Under the pieces are notes generated by a model that was given only the letters and a program-made list of their open reading frames with translations, was not told the DNA's origin and searched no databases. A program made the translations under genes and the position numbers. A DNA stretch of 64,000 bases, taken from Trichomonas vaginalis G3. Lineage: Eukaryota > Parabasalia > Trichomonadida > Trichomonadidae. Shown here piece by piece: positions 1 through 9,231 of the stretch. The stretch's first letter is position 1. Every line of letters starts with the position of its first letter. Location: assembly GCF_026262505.1 (NCBI RefSeq), contig NC_067207.1, positions 17,080,082-17,144,081 of the forward strand, given 5' to 3'.

Positions 1-58
1 TGACAGAGATGACCAATCTCAAAGCCGATGTCCTCATGAACCAAGCTTCCAATGAGAA

Positions 59-532
59 ATGCCTGAACGATTTCGCAGAAACCTTGCCAGACTCATCTAC
101 CGTTTCTTCGAAGAGATAGACGCCATCTGGAAGGTACTCGGAAAGGACAGAACATGCAACACCGTACTTCGTGAGTACCAAATTGAAGAAGGAATTGTCG
201 AGGAAGAAGAGGAAGAAAAGAAACACGAAGAAGAAGAGGAAGAAGAAGAAGTTCCTGAAGCCGCTACATGGGCAACCCTTGTTGCCGATGACGGTTACGA
301 AATTTCCCAACCCTACCCATACCAAATCCGCAACAAGGAGACAGGCAAGGTTCTTACCCCAGTCCTCAACAACTTGGGACACTTGAACCTTAACCTTCGG
401 AATCGCGGTTCAATCTCCATGGGCAAGCTTGTCGCAATTCAATGGGTTCCAAATCCAGGTAAGAAGACGAAGGTCAGACACATTGACGGTGACAAGCTCA
501 ACAACCGTAAGGAGAACCTCGAGTGGTTCTAA
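59..532 (+). CDS. HNH-like protein with acidic linker
   Basis: 157 residues. The C-terminal 70 residues carry the pattern VRHIDGDKLNNRKENLEW, typical of the end of HNH_3/NUMOD-type homing endonuclease modules, where the His and the NN...NLEW segment form part of the beta-beta-alpha metal site. Residues about 45-65 are almost pure Glu/Lys and probably a flexible linker. The start follows directly after an in-frame stop, so it is the first possible ATG. A second frame (3-119) is open into the window edge and could be the end of another gene. Nicking or cutting DNA is the family role; activity here is inferred only. It belongs to element A. Confidence 0.55.
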   Translation: MPERFRRNLARLIYRFFEEIDAIWKVLGKDRTCNTVLREYQIEEGIVEEEEEEKKHEEEEEEEEVPEAATWATLVADDGYEISQPYPYQIRNKETGKVLTPVLNNLGHLNLNLRNRGSISMGKLVAIQWVPNPGKKTKVRHIDGDKLNNRKENLEWF

Positions 533-553
533 GAGTAAAAAAATTTTATTTTA

Positions 554-565
554 GGGGGAAACCCC
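554..565 (+). terminator. GC hairpin after the HNH-like gene
   Basis: GGGG-gaaa-CCCC, 22 bases after the HNH-like stop codon and before the convergent small gene, in strongly AT-rich surroundings. It may be a 3' processing or termination structure, or a single-stem relative of the GC hairpins in element C. Inference only. Confidence 0.3.
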
Positions 566-581
566 AAGTAAATTTAAGTTT

Positions 582-845
582 TTAGTTGGATAAGTAGGCA
601 CAATTAATGGTAATTTGGAAAATTAGCTCCCGACCTTTGAATTGGGCGTTTTCGTTATCCCAGTTGCGTAGGAGGTCGTCCCAGAGGAGTTGGTAGAATT
701 GCCAATTCAAGGACGATTTGTCCTCCCAGGCATTGAGGATGTACTGCTCGTAGAGTCTCATGACCTCTGCCTTGCACCAGACATCCTCTCCCTTGGAACG
801 TAAGGCTTCTTCGAAGTGCTCGAATGCGATTGGCTGCTTGACCAT
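582..845 (-). CDS. Small hypothetical protein of element A
   Basis: 87 residues from the first ATG (MVKQPIAFEHFEEALRSK). It is rich in Trp and acidic residues and predicted mostly helical, with no signal peptide or membrane segment. It is divergent from the neighbour starting at 876, with only 30 bases between the two starts, so they probably share a compact two-way promoter. Overlapping frames on the same strand (655-912 and 758-973) have poor protein-like composition and were set aside. No family recognised. Confidence 0.45.
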   Translation of the reverse strand: MVKQPIAFEHFEEALRSKGEDVWCKAEVMRLYEQYILNAWEDKSSLNWQFYQLLWDDLLRNWDNENAQFKGRELIFQITINCAYLSN

Positions 846-875
846 CCGAAATGACACTTTTTGTCCGTTTGGTCA

Positions 876-1130
876 ATGTTTGTGTCTCGTGCCATAGTCG
901 ACGAAAATACAAACAAACAGGTTATATATGAGTTTGAGACCAAGAATGGTGTAACTCGACCTGTCCGATTCAAAGACTCCGAGGGCGACCATGAAATTAA
1001 ACGGAAATTAGCTAGGAAGGAATATAAAATGGACTGGTTGCCACCACCTCCACCACCTTTACCTGTTCCTCAAGTAAATAAGCCTTTCCCGTTCCCAAGA
1101 ATTCCCACATTTAAATTCAAATTCGAATAA
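876..1130 (+). CDS. Small proline-rich hypothetical protein of element A
   Basis: 84 residues from ATG 876; a longer reading would need a TTG start. The N-terminal half is charged (MFVSRAIVDENTNKQVIYEF). The C-terminal third is a proline run followed by alternating Pro/Phe (KPFPFPRIPTFKFKFE). The polyproline stretch could bind SH3- or profilin-type partners or be a virion tail, but nothing identifies it. It converges on the polymerase gene with 7 bases between stop codons, as expected in a compact virus-like genome. Confidence 0.45.
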   Translation: MFVSRAIVDENTNKQVIYEFETKNGVTRPVRFKDSEGDHEIKRKLARKEYKMDWLPPPPPPLPVPQVNKPFPFPRIPTFKFKFE

Positions 1131-1137
1131 AAATTTT

Positions 1138-3291
1138 TTACTTCATGCAATGTTTAACTATTTCACCATCTTCTTTAACACCCCAGTACTTACGCTTGGA
1201 GAGGACATGAACTTCGGTGAAAATTTTGTCCAATTTGAATTGACCCATCTTTTCACCGACCATTCCCATTTCAATGAGTTTGTTGTATCCTTCTTCGTTT
1301 GTCATGAGTGCGTCAATGTTCTCATAGTAAACCTTGACTTTCGATTTGACTTCCGAGAAGAACTCATTGTAGTTGTCAAGGACTGCTTTTGCGAACTGAG
1401 GGTAAGACCAATGTTCGACAATAGGTTTTAATGTGGTTACTAAGCCACTTTGACCTTGAGTGAATTCGTACTTCAAAACAAAAGGAGAAAACCTTTCAAC
1501 AAAGTTGTCGACCTTCTCATAATGTTTACTCTTCATCTCTTGAGGTTTCTTAATGGAATATCCCCATGTCGAATTCATAAGCAATTTGAGTGTCATTGCA
1601 AGTTTGGGGTTTGAAGCTTTCCTAATATCATACAGTTGTTGTATGACTTTTCCAACTGTATAATTCCTTCCCGGGAACTCACCATCTTCGTTTGGAATTC
1701 CAGTCGGAATATATTGGACAAACCTCATGTATGCAGCGTTAAGGTCGACATAGTATATCTTTTCATCTGAGTCGAACTTGTCGCAACCAATTGGTCCAGT
1801 TTGTGGAAATTCAAGTGAGTCTCTTATCTTCTGAGAAACTTCTCCTGTTATCTCATAAACATCGTCGAAGCAACCTGTTTCATATAAAACCTTCTGACCT
1901 AACTCAGATGCTCTCCAATACAATTTGACGTCAATTGGATGTCTCAATGGAAGTTTGTTTATAGCATCTTGAAGTTCTTGCAACCTCATTGGAAGTTCTT
2001 CTGGTTCAGGTTGGTATCCGAACAATCCAACTCCTTGTGGAACTGTGTACTTCTTTTGTACTAGAACTTTGTCTGGAACAACTTTTGGTCTTGCTAACAA
2101 TGAAAAGCTTGTTTCGTCTTTTGGTACAAAAGTTTCTGTCAGCTTGTCATCTGGAATTGGTTCCAACAAACCTTTCTCGAAAAGAATGTTTACAGCTCTG
2201 ACAATGTTGCACTTACTTTTACCAAAGAATGGGTTTGTAAGACTTTCGTTCAACATGAAGTGGTTGTGGACAATTACAATCTTCAACCATGGTAAGTCTT
2301 TGTCAACAACATAGTCGTCATGTGAAGAACCTTTAGCTGTAGGTATGTTGACTCGGATATTGACATTTGCCAACGGTGCAATTTTTGCCAATTGACCTCT
2401 GAGAATGTACCTTGTCTTCACACATGACTCAAGATACCTCATCTTCTCATCTGTAACAAGACCAGAGTTCCTGAGACATGTAAGAATGCAAGGTTCGTTG
2501 ACAATTGTTTCAATTGAATTGTAAATTCCATACCTTGTCAAGTCAATGTCAGACTTATTTATGAACGGGAAGTATCCAGCATGTTGTCTGACTGCTTGAG
2601 GGTTAGGTTGGTACCATTCGAACTTGACACTTGCAATTCCTTCAATTGCATTCAAAATGTCTGAGTCGGAGTCAACCATTTGTTCTCTCTTTGTAGTCTT
2701 GAAAGCGTCAAGAAGTTTTGCGGCTGTTTGTTCATTGCCATGTGCATAGTAAATGTGACCATCCAAATCTGTTATGGTCAATCTGAGATTGTGTCCTTTC
2801 TTATTTCCGTCTTGAATTGCAGCAAGTACACCCATGAAGCCTTCTTTGTTCTTTCCTTCGTCAAAGTTTACTGTAAAGGTTCGACCAGATGTAATTTGAC
2901 TTCTAACTTCACGATACTTTTCATATGCATATCTTGTTCTTTCCATGGGAGCATGTGCGTCTTCACCTTTTCCTTTTTTCCTTCTCAAAGGATGCAATTG
3001 TTCGTCATGTTTCCAGTAGAATCTGGCAAAGCCGTCGTGTCCTTCAACTTGAGGTTCACTAACATCGAAAGGCATGTCCATAAGACGTTCTTCTTCTAAC
3101 CTCTCTAGTCTGTTTGGATAATTGGCACGTGCTGTTTCCAAATCCATTTCGTAGCGAAGACCAGACAATTTGTCATAGACTTTTATGGGTCTTCCCTTCC
3201 TATATTTAAAATTCTTCGAAACTCTCCAACCATATCTTTGTAACTCTGCTTTTATTCTAGCAGACTTTCTATCCATTCTATATGGGGGCAT
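1138..3291 (-). CDS. Divergent family-B DNA polymerase of element A
   Basis: 717 residues. The C-terminal third has the palm and finger landmarks of protein-primed-type family-B polymerases: YYVDLNAAYMRF (motif A position), KLLMNSTWGYSIKK (motif B, K-x3-NS-x-(Y/W)G) and YYENIDALM (motif C position). A VHNHFMLNE segment near residue 345 resembles one that often precedes the palm in Polinton and virophage-type polymerases. I see no clear exonuclease motifs. It shares almost no sequence with the polymerase of elements B and C, so A is a separate lineage. Role: replication of the element. The start ATG lies in the T-rich start motif common to these elements. Confidence 0.65.
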   Translation of the reverse strand: MPPYRMDRKSARIKAELQRYGWRVSKNFKYRKGRPIKVYDKLSGLRYEMDLETARANYPNRLERLEEERLMDMPFDVSEPQVEGHDGFARFYWKHDEQLHPLRRKKGKGEDAHAPMERTRYAYEKYREVRSQITSGRTFTVNFDEGKNKEGFMGVLAAIQDGNKKGHNLRLTITDLDGHIYYAHGNEQTAAKLLDAFKTTKREQMVDSDSDILNAIEGIASVKFEWYQPNPQAVRQHAGYFPFINKSDIDLTRYGIYNSIETIVNEPCILTCLRNSGLVTDEKMRYLESCVKTRYILRGQLAKIAPLANVNIRVNIPTAKGSSHDDYVVDKDLPWLKIVIVHNHFMLNESLTNPFFGKSKCNIVRAVNILFEKGLLEPIPDDKLTETFVPKDETSFSLLARPKVVPDKVLVQKKYTVPQGVGLFGYQPEPEELPMRLQELQDAINKLPLRHPIDVKLYWRASELGQKVLYETGCFDDVYEITGEVSQKIRDSLEFPQTGPIGCDKFDSDEKIYYVDLNAAYMRFVQYIPTGIPNEDGEFPGRNYTVGKVIQQLYDIRKASNPKLAMTLKLLMNSTWGYSIKKPQEMKSKHYEKVDNFVERFSPFVLKYEFTQGQSGLVTTLKPIVEHWSYPQFAKAVLDNYNEFFSEVKSKVKVYYENIDALMTNEEGYNKLIEMGMVGEKMGQFKLDKIFTEVHVLSKRKYWGVKEDGEIVKHCMK

Positions 3292-3454
3292 TTTTATAAA
3301 AATAAAAAAATGTTTTTTTTTTCTTTACTTTACATAACCGCCTGCTGCCATAAGTCTTTGACGCCAACCCATACCAGCTAATGAAGGTTGACTTGGTTTA
3401 GTTTGGAAACTAAACTTTGGTTTTGGTTTATCTTCAGTTTTTGGTTTTTTTCTT

Positions 3455-3907
3455 CTATCGGTTTTTGTCACTTTTCGGTTCCTCTGACTTTACTTCACTT
3501 GCAGGAACAGTTGTGTCGTCAACATCTTCATAAATATCATATGCCATTTGTTTTTGTTTTCCTTTCAACTTTTTGTGTTTGTTGTAAAGTTTAGAATATT
3601 TCGACTCTAAGTCAATGAGATGTTCTATAATGAACTGTTGGTCAGTGAAGTAAACTTTTCCATCTGTTGTCTCGAAAGCTCCTTCAGACTTCAATATTTT
3701 ATTTGTGAGAGTCTGTTTCTTTTTTGAGATACTAGCCGTTCCATTTCTATGAAAAGTGACTTTATAGTTAGGGTTTGTATTTCCAGACCTGGCACTTTCT
3801 ATTATTGAATTTTTCTCTTCATCTGTAAGTTCTTTGACAGGTTTTGACAATGGTTCTGAACTTTTTGTTTGTGGTGTCAAATCTACGGTTTCAACTTCTT
3901 CGGTCAT
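3455..3907 (-). CDS. Charged coiled-coil protein of element A
   Basis: 150 residues, acidic at both ends, with a Lys-rich middle. Residues about 100-125 have heptad-like spacing (LIDLESKYSKLYNKHKKLKG), suggesting a short coiled coil. It lies in a same-strand run with 3927-4067 and 4087-4479, each preceded by the same motif (T-run, ACTGAGATGA, AATG), so they are probably expressed together. It may be a virion or assembly component; no family recognised. The general break count for element A covers this region. Confidence 0.5.
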   Translation of the reverse strand: MTEEVETVDLTPQTKSSEPLSKPVKELTDEEKNSIIESARSGNTNPNYKVTFHRNGTASISKKKQTLTNKILKSEGAFETTDGKVYFTDQQFIIEHLIDLESKYSKLYNKHKKLKGKQKQMAYDIYEDVDDTTVPASEVKSEEPKSDKNR

Positions 3908-3926
3908 TTCATCTCAGTAAAAAATT

Positions 3927-4067
3927 TTAGTTTGGTTTGTTTTCAACTGGTTGTTTAGGTTTTTTAAGTCGGTCTAAAACTTCCTGAGGTATAGGAAGAA
4001 CTTTACAAACACGTGGTGTAAAAGGTGGTCTTCCATGAGTTATTCTGTTTAAAGCTGCATTGTTCAT
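3927..4067 (-). CDS. 46-residue hypothetical protein
   Basis: Encodes MNNAALNRITHGRPPFTPRV..., basic and proline-containing, 46 residues. Its stop codon overlaps the T-rich start motif of the gene downstream at 3907, and its own start has an identical motif (ACTGAGATGA then AATG) shared with that gene. The duplicated start motif is the main support that it is real. No family recognised. Confidence 0.45.
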   Translation of the reverse strand: MNNAALNRITHGRPPFTPRVCKVLPIPQEVLDRLKKPKQPVENKPN

Positions 4068-4086
4068 TTCATCTCAGTAAAAAATT

Positions 4087-4479
4087 TTACATTCCCCAAG
4101 TTTGAGGTTGGTTATTGTTTACCCACTGTTGTGCATGGTTATATCCTCTGTTAAAGAATCTTTCACCTTGGTCCATATAGTGTCCTGCTTGGTTATAGTA
4201 GTCATTTGCTTTGTTATAATAGTTTCCTGCTTGTCTTCCTACATTGTCCATCCATCCTTGAACTTTTCCTCTTGTTTCAGGATTTGGAATAAGATTTGTT
4301 GCATCTCGTGCTACATCCCAACCTTTCTGTACAGTTTGTATAATAGGTTGTGCTTTCTCTTTAAGTATACCTAATGTACTCAAAATCTTCCTTCCAACTC
4401 CAAATACACCTCTGGCTATTGTTCCCACTGCGGGTAAAAATCTAGATGCGACCCCTGCTAATGCGCCAAATAAACCCAT
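4087..4479 (-). CDS. Amphipathic minor-virion-type protein
   Basis: 130 residues. The N-terminal 40 residues are Gly/Ala/Leu-rich and amphipathic (MGLFGALAGVASRFLPAVG). The C-terminal half is rich in Tyr, Asn, Gln and Gly with repeats of the form YYNKANDYYNQAGHYMDQG. Layouts with an N-terminal membrane-active helix and a low-complexity tail are known in adenovirus protein VI-like minor capsid proteins of Polintons and virophages. Such proteins sit inside the capsid and disrupt membranes at entry. Assignment is by layout, not by alignment. It is divergent from the integrase, the two starts being 17 bases apart. Confidence 0.45.
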   Translation of the reverse strand: MGLFGALAGVASRFLPAVGTIARGVFGVGRKILSTLGILKEKAQPIIQTVQKGWDVARDATNLIPNPETRGKVQGWMDNVGRQAGNYYNKANDYYNQAGHYMDQGERFFNRGYNHAQQWVNNNQPQTWGM

Positions 4480-4496
4480 TTCTTACAGGGTAAAAA

Positions 4497-5453
4497 ATGA
4501 CGAATCCGAACAAGGACCCCTATGTTTCTAAAGCGACAAAGAAAGCACTCATGATAAAAATCTTTAGTTCAACACCAAATGCTTGGTTTATGGATATCTT
4601 GGAAAACATTCCGAGGTATAGAGAAGATGGACCACCATACTGGTTAATATTTGTTGGTCAAAACACAAGATACTGTGAAGCCATACCATTACAGTCCAAA
4701 GCTATTTTAGATATCTTAGCAGCTTTGACAATATTTGTTGACAAATACCATCCAACAAAACTGACATCTGACTGTGAAAGTTCTTTCAAATCAGATGATG
4801 TAAAAAACTATCTGCGTTCAAAAAATGTAAACCAATATTTCATTGTCGACCAAAACCATTCTGCTCTTGGTGTCATTGACGGTTGTATAAAAATGTTAAG
4901 AGACTTAAACCAACCACAAGGTGGTGAAGCAAATGAAATGTCATATGACGACAAGTATAGACACTTCTCCCAGGCAAAGATGAGACAAGTTTTAAATATT
5001 TACAATAACCGTAAACAAAAAGGTTTGGAAACCACTCCCCCGAAGAAATGAAAAACAACCCTGACTTAGAGAAAGACTATATATTTAATAATTTAGTCAA
5101 AAGAGACAAACAAGAAAGAATGCCGGGCTTCAAACTTCAGAAAGGTGACAAAGTAAAATAGAAATACCTAAACGCGACCCATATGAAAATACTATTGACT
5201 ATGACAACAATGGAACTCGACAGGTACTCACATTCGTGTTCGTAAAAATAGAAGAAAGTATACAAGAGAATATTATGAAGTTTTAGGCAAACATGGCAAA
5301 ATGTACACACTGCAAGCAGAAGATAAAACTACTATTGTCAGACCTCGTTTCAAACTTGTCAAAGTTCAAGGTGGTATACTTTCAAAGACAGTTCCTAACA
5401 AATATAAGACAACTCCTGACGAATATGCTAAAGAAGTTGAAAATGACGACTAA
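4497..5453 (+). pseudogene. Integrase region of element A (rve/RNase H fold)
   Basis: The region begins with a retroviral-type integrase core: AWFMDILENI (first acidic strand), WLIFVGQNTRYCEAIP (strand pair), LTSDCESSF (second acidic position) and HSALGVIDGCIKMLRDL (helix carrying the third acidic position). This is the Polinton integrase type, which joins element ends to host DNA. The stretch up to 5,453 holds the C-terminal part. The region is counted among the broken parts of A. It converges with the fibre gene. Confidence 0.7.
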
Positions 5454-7582
5454 GCAATTCTATACCATGCGTAAACTGTCATGTAAGGTGGCATGTATTC
5501 TTTACTTTGTCCCGTTGTTTGCGTATATCCTGAAACGAAATGTGTATGGTTTCCTTCTCCCTGAGTGTCATCCCAGTAACAATTTATAGCAAACTTAACG
5601 TCGTCTTTAACATCATATCCTTTACCTTTTGTCATTCCTGACCAATCCCAATATCTATGCTTATGCCAACCTGCTTGAGATGTACTTAAATCTATGTAAT
5701 GACTGTGTGCAGGTAAATTTTCACCTGAAATCGTTTTACTTCCACCTGTTTCCTTTGAAGAGTTTGCACAATACAAAAACCTGTCGAATATTTGTTCCCA
5801 TGCACCAACACCAAACATTACTTGAGGACCTCTTGCATCCATAGATGTATAAATAGAACCTACTGGGTTCATTAAATCAAACATATGAGATATTATAGGA
5901 TTGTCTCTTTTGAACTTAAAATATAGTGCAACTATTTCAGGTTTCTTCTGGTTTGTGTCAGAATATTTTTTATAATATAATCTTATGTTTTCAGGGTAGG
6001 TAAAATCTTGACTATAATATTTATTTCTGTCATCTGTATAATAATATACTATTCTCGTTTTTTCTATTGCATTATATCTTTTATATCTATAATAATCTAA
6101 ATATAATGTTAGCTTTTGTTCATCTACATGTGGTGTTCTGTCGTCATCTCCATAGTCATAATAATATGGTGCTGGAGCTGGGTCAGGCAATGTCATATCT
6201 GCCATTTCATAAACTCTTAAATATTTCTTTTGTTCGTCTCCATATAAGTTTAAGTAGCAGTTGTTGTCTAATGGAACTTTAACTTGTGTACCATCATTCT
6301 TTTTATAGCTTACATACATTTCATTGTTATTTTTCGGAATGAGTTTAGACCGTGTACCATTTTTTAAGGACTGTACCAACTGCCATCTAAAATATTTATT
6401 TTCTTCATTGACAGAAAAGTCACCAACAATAGTTTCAATATTTTTTGTTCCTATCAAACTTTGGTATATTTCATTGACATATGTTTTATCTGCTTTATTT
6501 TCAAGGCTAACGTTTAAGTCTGTTATTTCAGAAGATGTATGTGTATGTCCAACGGCACTTTTCCTGTTTAAGGTTTCTTGTAAGTTTGTAATGTTTGCAA
6601 TGGTATGTGTATGTCCAACGTCACTTTTCCTGTTTAAGGTTTCTTGTAAGTTTGTAATATCAGATATAGAATGTGTATGTCCAACGTCACTTTTCCTATT
6701 TAAGGTTTCTTGTAAGTTTGTAATGTTTGCAATGGTATGTGTATGTCCAACGTCACTTTTCCTGTTTAAGGTTTCTTGTAAGTTTGTAATATCAGATATA
6801 GAATGTGTATGTCCAACGTCACTTTTCCTGTTTAAGGTTTCTTGTAAGTTTGTAATGTTTGCAATGGTATGTGTATGTCCAACGTCACTTTTCCTGTTTA
6901 AGGTTTCTTGTAAGTTTGTAATATCAGATATAGAATGTGTATGTCCAACGTCACTTTTCCTGTTTAAGGTTTCTTGTAAGTTTGTAATGTTTGCAATGGT
7001 ATGTGTATGTCCAACGTCACTTTTCCTGTTTAAGGTTTCTTGTAAGTTTGTAATATCAGATATAGAATGTGTATGAGTCTTATCTGCTTTTGTCTCTAAT
7101 GTTTCCTTAAGACTTGGTATTTGGTTAATATAATGTATATGAGTCTTTTTAGAATATTCGTTTTCAGCTCTTGTCACTTCACTTGACATTTTATTGTCAA
7201 CATATGTTTTGTCTGCTAGTTCAGGATGAGTATGTTCTTTTGTTGCATAAGCATTGTTAGCTCTTTCTTCTTCTTTTGCTATTGCATCGTCTACATATTC
7301 TTTGTCAGCTTTGTTGTCAACATCTGCTTTCAAAAGAAGTTCATTTATAGGTTTCTCGTTTAAAGTTCCTTTTGTTGGATTTATACAGACAGTATTGTTC
7401 TTATTGTCTTGAAATAGAAACTCATCTGTTATAGGGTTTATTGTCAGTTTTAAGTTTCCTTCTTTCAATGACTCAGATATCTTAGAATAGTTTGAAAAGT
7501 TTGTTGTGTTCTTATTTAGAGCTTGCATAATGAGTTGTCGGTTGTGTTGTATTTCTCTCATAGACGCTGTTTCATTTGACAT
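5450..7582 (-). CDS. Phage-like tail-fibre protein of element A
   Basis: 710 residues. The order is an N-terminal helical region with KADKEYVD-type units; eight 22-residue repeats (HTHTIANITNLQETLNRK alternating with an HTHSISDITN version); a beta-rich shaft or neck (about 375-560); and a C-terminal head (MNPVGSIYTSMD ... ENLPAHSH ... MPPYMTVYAWYR). The head resembles the tail collar/gp10 C-terminal domains of bacteriophages, and the repeats resemble phage tail-fibre repeats. Likely role: virion fibre for receptor binding. The shaft and head are almost identical to those of element C at 29,992-31,772, while the repeat arrays differ. High confidence for a fibre, moderate for the phage domain name. 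Confidence 0.75.
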   Translation of the reverse strand: MSNETASMREIQHNRQLIMQALNKNTTNFSNYSKISESLKEGNLKLTINPITDEFLFQDNKNNTVCINPTKGTLNEKPINELLLKADVDNKADKEYVDDAIAKEEERANNAYATKEHTHPELADKTYVDNKMSSEVTRAENEYSKKTHIHYINQIPSLKETLETKADKTHTHSISDITNLQETLNRKSDVGHTHTIANITNLQETLNRKSDVGHTHSISDITNLQETLNRKSDVGHTHTIANITNLQETLNRKSDVGHTHSISDITNLQETLNRKSDVGHTHTIANITNLQETLNRKSDVGHTHSISDITNLQETLNRKSDVGHTHTIANITNLQETLNRKSAVGHTHTSSEITDLNVSLENKADKTYVNEIYQSLIGTKNIETIVGDFSVNEENKYFRWQLVQSLKNGTRSKLIPKNNNEMYVSYKKNDGTQVKVPLDNNCYLNLYGDEQKKYLRVYEMADMTLPDPAPAPYYYDYGDDDRTPHVDEQKLTLYLDYYRYKRYNAIEKTRIVYYYTDDRNKYYSQDFTYPENIRLYYKKYSDTNQKKPEIVALYFKFKRDNPIISHMFDLMNPVGSIYTSMDARGPQVMFGVGAWEQIFDRFLYCANSSKETGGSKTISGENLPAHSHYIDLSTSQAGWHKHRYWDWSGMTKGKGYDVKDDVKFAINCYWDDTQGEGNHTHFVSGYTQTTGQSKEYMPPYMTVYAWYRIA
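6541..7068 (-). repeat. 66-bp tandem repeat, eight copies, in fibre gene
   Basis: Eight 66-bp units encode 22-residue fibre repeats. Two versions, ending in a TTTGCAATGG-type or an ATCAGATATA-type segment, alternate strictly, giving a 132-bp higher-order unit. Units are nearly identical at DNA level, so expansion is recent. Confidence 0.9.
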
Positions 7583-7600
7583 TTTTATTATAGATAAAAT

Positions 7601-8448
7601 ATGCTTCCAATAGAAAAAGAAAATTCTAGAGTTGCTACAACTAAACCATTAGATGAACTTTTTACTAATGTCGGTCAAAAGTTTGAGACAGATACCGTAA
7701 AGCATGAAGGCTATCGTTTTGACTACCCATTAAGATGGTTAAGAGACCCATCTGTCACAAAAGCTATTGGCTTTCGAAGAATGAAGTTCATTTCAGAAGC
7801 CATACATGGTTTCCCATTTACGGTCGGTTTTGAAGTTCGATACTATAACAAAGAAAAACGTATGTATGAGAAATTTGAACAAGGAAAACTTTTACAAGTT
7901 AATTTGCTTATAAACTTAGAAACAACTCTTCAAGCTTTTCAAGAAAAAATAAACGATATCTATATTGAATATGCAAACCAGTATAACATTGACGAAGGAG
8001 AATACCATCTCGATATTATTTATGACAGGAAAAATGCAACTGTTAAAATCAATAAAATAGAAGACCTTGGAGAAAACGTTTATATTTTACAAAATATAAC
8101 AACTTGGCATGGTATAGATTTATGAGGATGTTAAATCAGCCTGCAGAATATCCAGTACACCCGGACTATTATGAAGTCGAAAACCCTAATGGAACATATG
8201 AAAATATTTTTCGACCCAGATGCTATTATGTTCATGCTTCATTTTCTGGTGCGCAAAACTCTTTCTTATGTCTGATGAATGACTTTTACGAAAAACCTAC
8301 AAAGTTATATGAACCGCCGAGTGGAAGTATTTCAGACTTTCAAGTATGGTTTACTACAGATGGAAGAAAAAGAATAATTCCATTATACCATGCGTTTTAC
8401 TTAGAACTTAGTTTCATATACAACTACTATCGAACGATAAAAATATAA
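7601..8448 (+). pseudogene. Penton-like minor capsid region of element A
   Basis: The region has a first part beginning MLPIEKENSRVATTKPLDEL and a second part with CYYVHASFSGAQNSFLC, DFYEKPTKLYEP, SDFQVWFTTDGRKRI and HAFYLELSFIYN. This order of a strand ending in HASF, a FYxKPxKLY segment, a WFxxDGR turn and a final LELSFI strand looks like the single jelly-roll penton proteins of Polintons. A parallel set appears in element C at 28,729-29,208. Penton proteins form the capsid vertices. The assignment rests on fold-level pattern only. Counted among the broken parts of A. Confidence 0.45.
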
Positions 8449-8452
8449 TTTT

Positions 8453-8695
8453 TTAATACGGTTGAGGTGTTGGATTTGGTTGCCAACTTGACTGTGGTGC
8501 GGGTTCAGGCTGTTGTATAACAGGAGCTTGTTCTTCTGGTTCAGAGTCTTTAGGTATAATACCAACGAATTGACCTACTCTTTTACCAATATTTTTGACA
8601 CCGTTCCATACTCCTCTTCCGACAGATTTTATTCCATTCCATATACCTCTTCCAACATTTCGAAAGAAGTTTCCTATCTTACTGAAGAAACCCAT
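8453..8695 (-). CDS. Small amphipathic basic protein, minor-virion type
   Basis: 80 residues: MGFFSKIGNFFRNVGRGIWNG and then a second similar helix with the repeating pattern (G-x-W-N-G-x-K-x-x-G-x). A Pro/Gln-rich tail ends QPNPTPQPY. Layout matches the membrane-active minor capsid peptides of Polintons and resembles the MAAGFFKKLW proteins of element C. Likely role is membrane disruption during entry, by analogy only. It converges with the penton-like region, with 4 bases between stop codons. Confidence 0.45.
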   Translation of the reverse strand: MGFFSKIGNFFRNVGRGIWNGIKSVGRGVWNGVKNIGKRVGQFVGIIPKDSEPEEQAPVIQQPEPAPQSSWQPNPTPQPY

Positions 8696-8713
8696 TTTAC
8701 TATATGTAAAAAT

Positions 8714-9076
8714 CTAATGTCCGCCTAGTCTCTTACGTTTCCTGTTGAGTTCCATAGCATTCTTTAACTGGAGCTCATACATTCTGTTTCTCCTCTGGTA
8801 GAAAACATATTCTGGGTCAACTCCTGTGTTCGCGTCATCTGCATAAAGTTGTTTATATCCCACTTCGGGGTTTGTATAAAACTCTTTCCATCTCATATTT
8901 GCATACCATGGTGGCAAACCTAACGCAGCGTCATTTGACATGGCAGTTTGCATTTGTACATCTGTTGGCACTTGACCATAGTTTGCCATTGCAGTTTGTA
9001 TTCTAACTTCATTTGGAATATTCTCTGTGTTTGGTTGTCCAGGTTGCTGTGCATTCGCTAAGTTCTGTGCGTCCAT
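8714..9076 (-). CDS. Hypothetical protein of element A
   Basis: 120 residues. The N-terminal third is rich in Gln, Asn, Pro and Ala and holds two near repeats (VRIQTAMANYGQVPTDV and VQMQTAMSNDAALGL). A central aromatic segment (LPPWYANMRWKEFY) follows, with a basic C-terminus (LNRKRKRLGGH) that could contact nucleic acid. Same strand as and 18 bases from 8453-8695; start motif TTTTTATCTAATATTAAATG. May be virion-associated; no family recognised. Confidence 0.5.
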   Translation of the reverse strand: MDAQNLANAQQPGQPNTENIPNEVRIQTAMANYGQVPTDVQMQTAMSNDAALGLPPWYANMRWKEFYTNPEVGYKQLYADDANTGVDPEYVFYQRRNRMYELQLKNAMELNRKRKRLGGH

Positions 9077-9099
9077 TTAATATTAGATAAAAATATCTC

Positions 9100-9231
9100 T
9101 TACGAGTACATATGCTGAACATTTGCAGGCATTGGTTCATCTTCATATTCTCTGTACTTTTCTGCCACGTCAAATAAATAAATGATACAATGGAAAAAAA
9201 CTAAAACAAGTAGTCCTATTTCAAACCACAT
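9100..9231 (-). CDS. 43-residue single-pass membrane protein
   Basis: Encodes MWFEIGLLVLVFFHCIIYLF followed by a charged tail (DVAEKYREYEDEPMPANV). The first 20 residues form one clear transmembrane helix with no cleavage site. The start overlaps the last 16 bases of the methyltransferase gene, a coupling often seen in compact viral genomes. Possibly an internal virion membrane or envelope-side peptide; function unknown. Too short for a normal ORF threshold but strongly protein-like. Confidence 0.5.
   Translation of the reverse strand: MWFEIGLLVLVFFHCIIYLFDVAEKYREYEDEPMPANVQHMYS

Noticed and set aside
171-386. Plus-strand frame rich in Lys/Arg overlapping the HNH-like gene
   Set aside because: It is the frame-shifted reading of a GAA/GAG-rich tract and has no other support.
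1150-3099. Plus-strand frames opposite the element A polymerase
   Set aside because: Low-complexity Phe/Leu/Cys-rich shadows of a gene with clear polymerase motifs.
6324-7076. 250-codon plus-strand frame with FKVSCKFV repeats
   Set aside because: Exact antisense of the fibre repeat array; open only because the repeats are in phase.
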